Below the pieces are notes generated by a model. The model saw nothing but the letters and a program-made list of their open reading frames with translations, was not told where the DNA came from and searched no databases. From the NCBI GenBank assembly GCA_024278255.1, contig JAJRTP010000569.1, positions 1 to 6,685 of the forward strand: a DNA stretch of 6,685 nt, written 5' to 3'. Shown here piece after piece: positions 6,301-6,685 of the stretch; the stretch's first letter is position 1; each line of letters starts with the position of its first letter. The translations under genes were made by a program, and so were the position numbers. This DNA is from Chloroflexota bacterium. Lineage in GTDB: Bacteria; Chloroflexota; Anaerolineae; Promineifilales; Promineifilaceae.

Positions 6301-6483
6301 GCCTTCGGCGTAGATGTTGCCGAAACGGCTGCTCATGGCGGTGCGTACAGCATCCGGCGCTTCGCTTTCGGACGCAATGAGAATGATGGTGCTGTCCTGG
6401 CGTTGGTTTTCCAGGTTAATAAGGTTATCCAGCGCTGGGTCGAGTTCTTCCAGCGATCCGGGGAAAATGAAATCTTTTGACAT
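3337..6483 (-). CDS. glyA-gcvT: Bifunctional serine hydroxymethyltransferase - glycine cleavage T-protein fusion
   Basis: One continuous frame joins two tetrahydrofolate enzymes. Residue numbers count from ATG 6501, so the chosen start is Met7. GlyA (about 16-436) has LIASES at 41-46, YAEGYP at 64-69, RYYKGVEY at 98-105, the PLP-lysine block TTTTHKSLCGPRG at 267-279 (Lys272) and TGLRLGT at 405-411. It makes glycine and methylene-THF from serine. GcvT (about 644-1045) has LYEAHVDLGG at 649-658, FDATHMG at 690-696, GSVIDDLLVYR at 735-745 with the catalytic-type Asp, RTGYTGE at 854-860, LAARDSLRTEAGLPLYGHE at 894-912 and KPFFVGRDAF at 934-943. It handles the aminomethyl group of glycine cleavage. 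Residues 70-97 are an insertion in GlyA. The connector 437-643 carries a degenerate T-protein-like repeat. Met7 has AGGAG eight bases upstream and ATG 6501 has none, so translation starts at 6483. PPK2 follows downstream. The other glycine-cleavage genes (P, H, L) are not in view. Confidence 0.95.
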   Translation of the reverse strand: MSKDFIFPGSLEELDPALDNLINLENQRQDSTIILIASESEAPDAVRTAMSSRFGNIYAEGYPREASRKQTEAEILDIPLELALYRRNSDPRYYKGVEYADILEALTRRRAAELFAANGVSPDNLYVNVQPLSGAPANSAVYTALLQPGDTIMGLNLNDGGHLSHGTRINRSGKHYKGVPYFVDPETEQLDYDDIERRAIEAQPQIIVAGFSAYPMIVDWQRFREIADKVGAYLMADIAHISGLVASGVHPSPIGIADVVTTTTHKSLCGPRGAMVMTHRKDLVRKLDRAVFPGEQGGPHLNTMAALAVALRLDNSEKFRELQQRIVQNAQRLAQKLAEHGLRIVGGGTENHLLLVDTKSVSHNGVHLSGDMAARILDTAGIVLNRNTIPGDKGAMNPTGLRLGTVWISQLGFGDAEVDKLAEAIALVMNNCTPFTYLGMKGKKQLRAKVDYDSLQRARQMVRELRGQAEPKSLSMTLEVRGQAATAFLNNALTSDVLALADGQAQMTHLYAPGLDVDAALLRVSADTYRLRFLKPAEAQQAHDWLAALSDGYVDFGDLYAKIPGPVAVTLLPVDWLEEVTGLAVTAVELIKQLGKDKKATEYNPFADNKPFFIGQENRPGSAALPEFVWEEPTDAPLKRTTLYEAHVDLGGHIVDFGGYEMPVRYKTSVIEEHLAVRTAAGLFDATHMGVFDASGPYVVEFLNVVTANETRSLKVGRSHYTHFLLPDGSVIDDLLVYRLAEERFLLVVNASNNDKDWAWLNAVNNGEVMIDGKRPYAHIQHPVQLRNLRDRQWGDECRVDMPIQGPKSRDIILELCDDGDLARRIKALPWAGLTQGRLAGLDVIISRTGYTGERIAYELFVHPDKAPELWNALMEAGESYGLKPAGLAARDSLRTEAGLPLYGHEMAGDLGLNPADAGFGAYVKLWKPFFVGRDAFIAHEQERDHVVVRFRLNEKGVRRPDKGDPVLDQKGKVVGTVTSCSIDSEGYLLGQAWVPISLSKPETKIWIYQMGGGVRPLRVPETIKQGARMPIPAEATVLTRFPSRKKN

Positions 6484-6491
6484 GTGGGGGT

Positions 6492-6496
6492 CTCCT
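6492..6496 (-). promoter_or_regulatory. Ribosome-binding site that decides the glyA-gcvT start
   Basis: AGGAG on the minus strand lies eight bases before the ATG at 6483. The upstream ATG at 6501 has no such site, so the shorter 1048-residue product is favoured. Confidence 0.8.
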
Positions 6497-6520
6497 AACA
6501 TAAATGGTAAAGTTTGCCTG

Positions 6521-6549
6521 ATTTTAGCAGGATTTGGCCGAACTGCTAC
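6521..6549 (-). promoter_or_regulatory. Probable promoter of glyA-gcvT (extended -10)
   Basis: On the minus strand TGC-TAAAAT (6529-6521) is an extended -10 element with five of six consensus bases. A weak -35 candidate GTAGCA (6549-6544) stands 17 nt upstream. The predicted start near 6514 gives a leader of about 30 nt, consistent with the ribosome-binding site at 6492-6496. Confidence 0.45.
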
Positions 6550-6560
6550 TGTTTAATGAG

Positions 6561-6589
6561 TTGACAGGGCACGGCCGTTTTGGCATAAT
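6561..6589 (+). promoter_or_regulatory. Strong sigma70-like promoter driving the T-box leader
   Basis: A perfect TTGACA (6561-6566), a 17-nt spacer and CATAAT (6584-6589, five of six) predict transcription to the right from about 6596. The spacer contains one ACGGCCGT octamer (6571-6578). It is divergent from glyA-gcvT and correctly placed for the riboswitch leader that begins about 15 nt later. Confidence 0.75.
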
Positions 6590-6611
6590 CACCCTTACCA
6601 TTTAATAAACA

Positions 6612-6685
6612 AAAAGCGATGATGGAGACGACTAAACGGCCGTAGCCTGTTAAGCGAGTCCGGGACGGTGTGAGCCGGACACAGC
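6612..6685 (+). ncRNA. T-box riboswitch leader, 5' part of Stem I (cut by the window edge)
   Basis: T-box leaders bind a specific uncharged tRNA and control aminoacyl-tRNA synthetase or amino-acid genes. The conserved order seen here is GATGATGGAGACGACTA (6619-6635, the Stem I base), AGCGAG (6653-6658, the distal bulge motif) and GGTGTGAG (6667-6674, the apical loop motif). A perfect 6-bp stem, GTCCGG (6658-6663) with CCGGAC (6675-6680), encloses the loop. The match is to the motif order of the T-box family (Rfam RF00230) as I know it. The specifier loop, antiterminator with its TGGN bulge, terminator and target gene all lie to the right, so the amino acid cannot be named. One ACGGCCGT octamer (6636-6643) lies in the variable part of Stem I. 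Confidence 0.85.

Larger units (their letters stand above)
6501..6604. repeat. 10-bp inverted repeat flanking the divergent promoters
   Basis: TAAATGGTAA (6501-6510) and TTACCATTTA (6595-6604) are exact reverse complements 84 nt apart. Each sits at or just after the predicted start of one of the two divergent transcripts. This arrangement could be a paired operator site. The repeat is short and AT-rich, so chance is not excluded. Confidence 0.4.
14..6643. repeat. Dispersed palindromic octamer ACGGCCGT, 16 copies
   Basis: Exact copies start at 14, 129, 466, 916, 1005, 1155, 1308, 1416, 1561, 2167, 2913, 3432, 4155, 4721, 6571 and 6636. Fourteen lie in coding sequence, in all three frames (giving R-P, T-A-V or D-G-R peptides), one in a promoter spacer and one in the T-box leader. 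At roughly 57% G+C, independent bases would give about 0.1-0.2 copies. The pattern resembles HIP1 of cyanobacteria (GCGATCGC), but with a different sequence. Confidence 0.9.

Noticed and set aside
5584..6480. Long plus-strand open frame (298 codons) opposite GlyA
   Set aside because: It is antisense to a highly conserved GlyA sequence, its product is low-complexity with no recognised motif, and it has no promoter or ribosome-binding site. It is a shadow of GC-rich codon use.
6484..6501. Six-codon N-terminal extension of GlyA-GcvT starting at 6501
   Set aside because: There is no ribosome-binding site before 6501. The extension's own codons contain the AGGAG that serves the ATG at 6483.

Overview
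The window reads as a chromosomal stretch from a moderately GC-rich bacterium. The gene content (a roadblock-domain protein, a stand-alone RibD_C reductase, a PPK2 kinase, a GlyA-GcvT fusion and a T-box leader) fits a member of the Chloroflexota, perhaps Anaerolineae-like. That taxonomic call is an inference from gene style and repeats, not from a marker gene. Coding density is high, no gene is visibly broken, and I see no intact mobile element, rRNA, tRNA or CRISPR array.

Layout: two plus-strand genes come first. The first (6-806) joins a roadblock/LC7-like domain to an IS200/TnpA-like domain whose catalytic residues are replaced. The second (875-1705) is a RibD C-terminal-domain reductase. 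A hairpin made of heptamer repeats (807-874) separates them, and another heptamer-built hairpin (1691-1729) closes the pair against the convergent minus-strand genes. Minus-strand genes follow. A purine-type phosphoribosyltransferase (1738-2241) has its own sigma70-like promoter and a hairpin leader. A PPK2 polyphosphate kinase (2382-3281) lies directly downstream of a large GlyA-GcvT fusion (3337-6483), and these two probably share a transcript with a strong 14-bp stem between them. Upstream of the fusion is a divergent control region. A plus-strand promoter at 6561-6589 feeds a T-box riboswitch leader that the window cuts off inside Stem I, so an aminoacyl-tRNA synthetase or amino-acid gene is expected just outside the right edge.

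Functional reading: the fusion couples the two glycine/tetrahydrofolate enzymes, serine hydroxymethyltransferase and the glycine cleavage T-protein. Its roughly 200-residue connector hides a degenerate second copy of the T-protein N-terminal fold. PPK2 and the phosphoribosyltransferase are nucleotide-metabolism enzymes. The reductase belongs to the riboflavin/folate-type reductase fold.

Across the whole window the palindromic octamer ACGGCCGT occurs 16 times, in genes and in control DNA, where well under one is expected by chance. It behaves like the cyanobacterial HIP1 palindrome. The strongest candidates for something undescribed are the roadblock plus inactive-TnpA fusion, the hidden repeat inside GlyA-GcvT, the octamer, and the heptamer-built intergenic hairpins.
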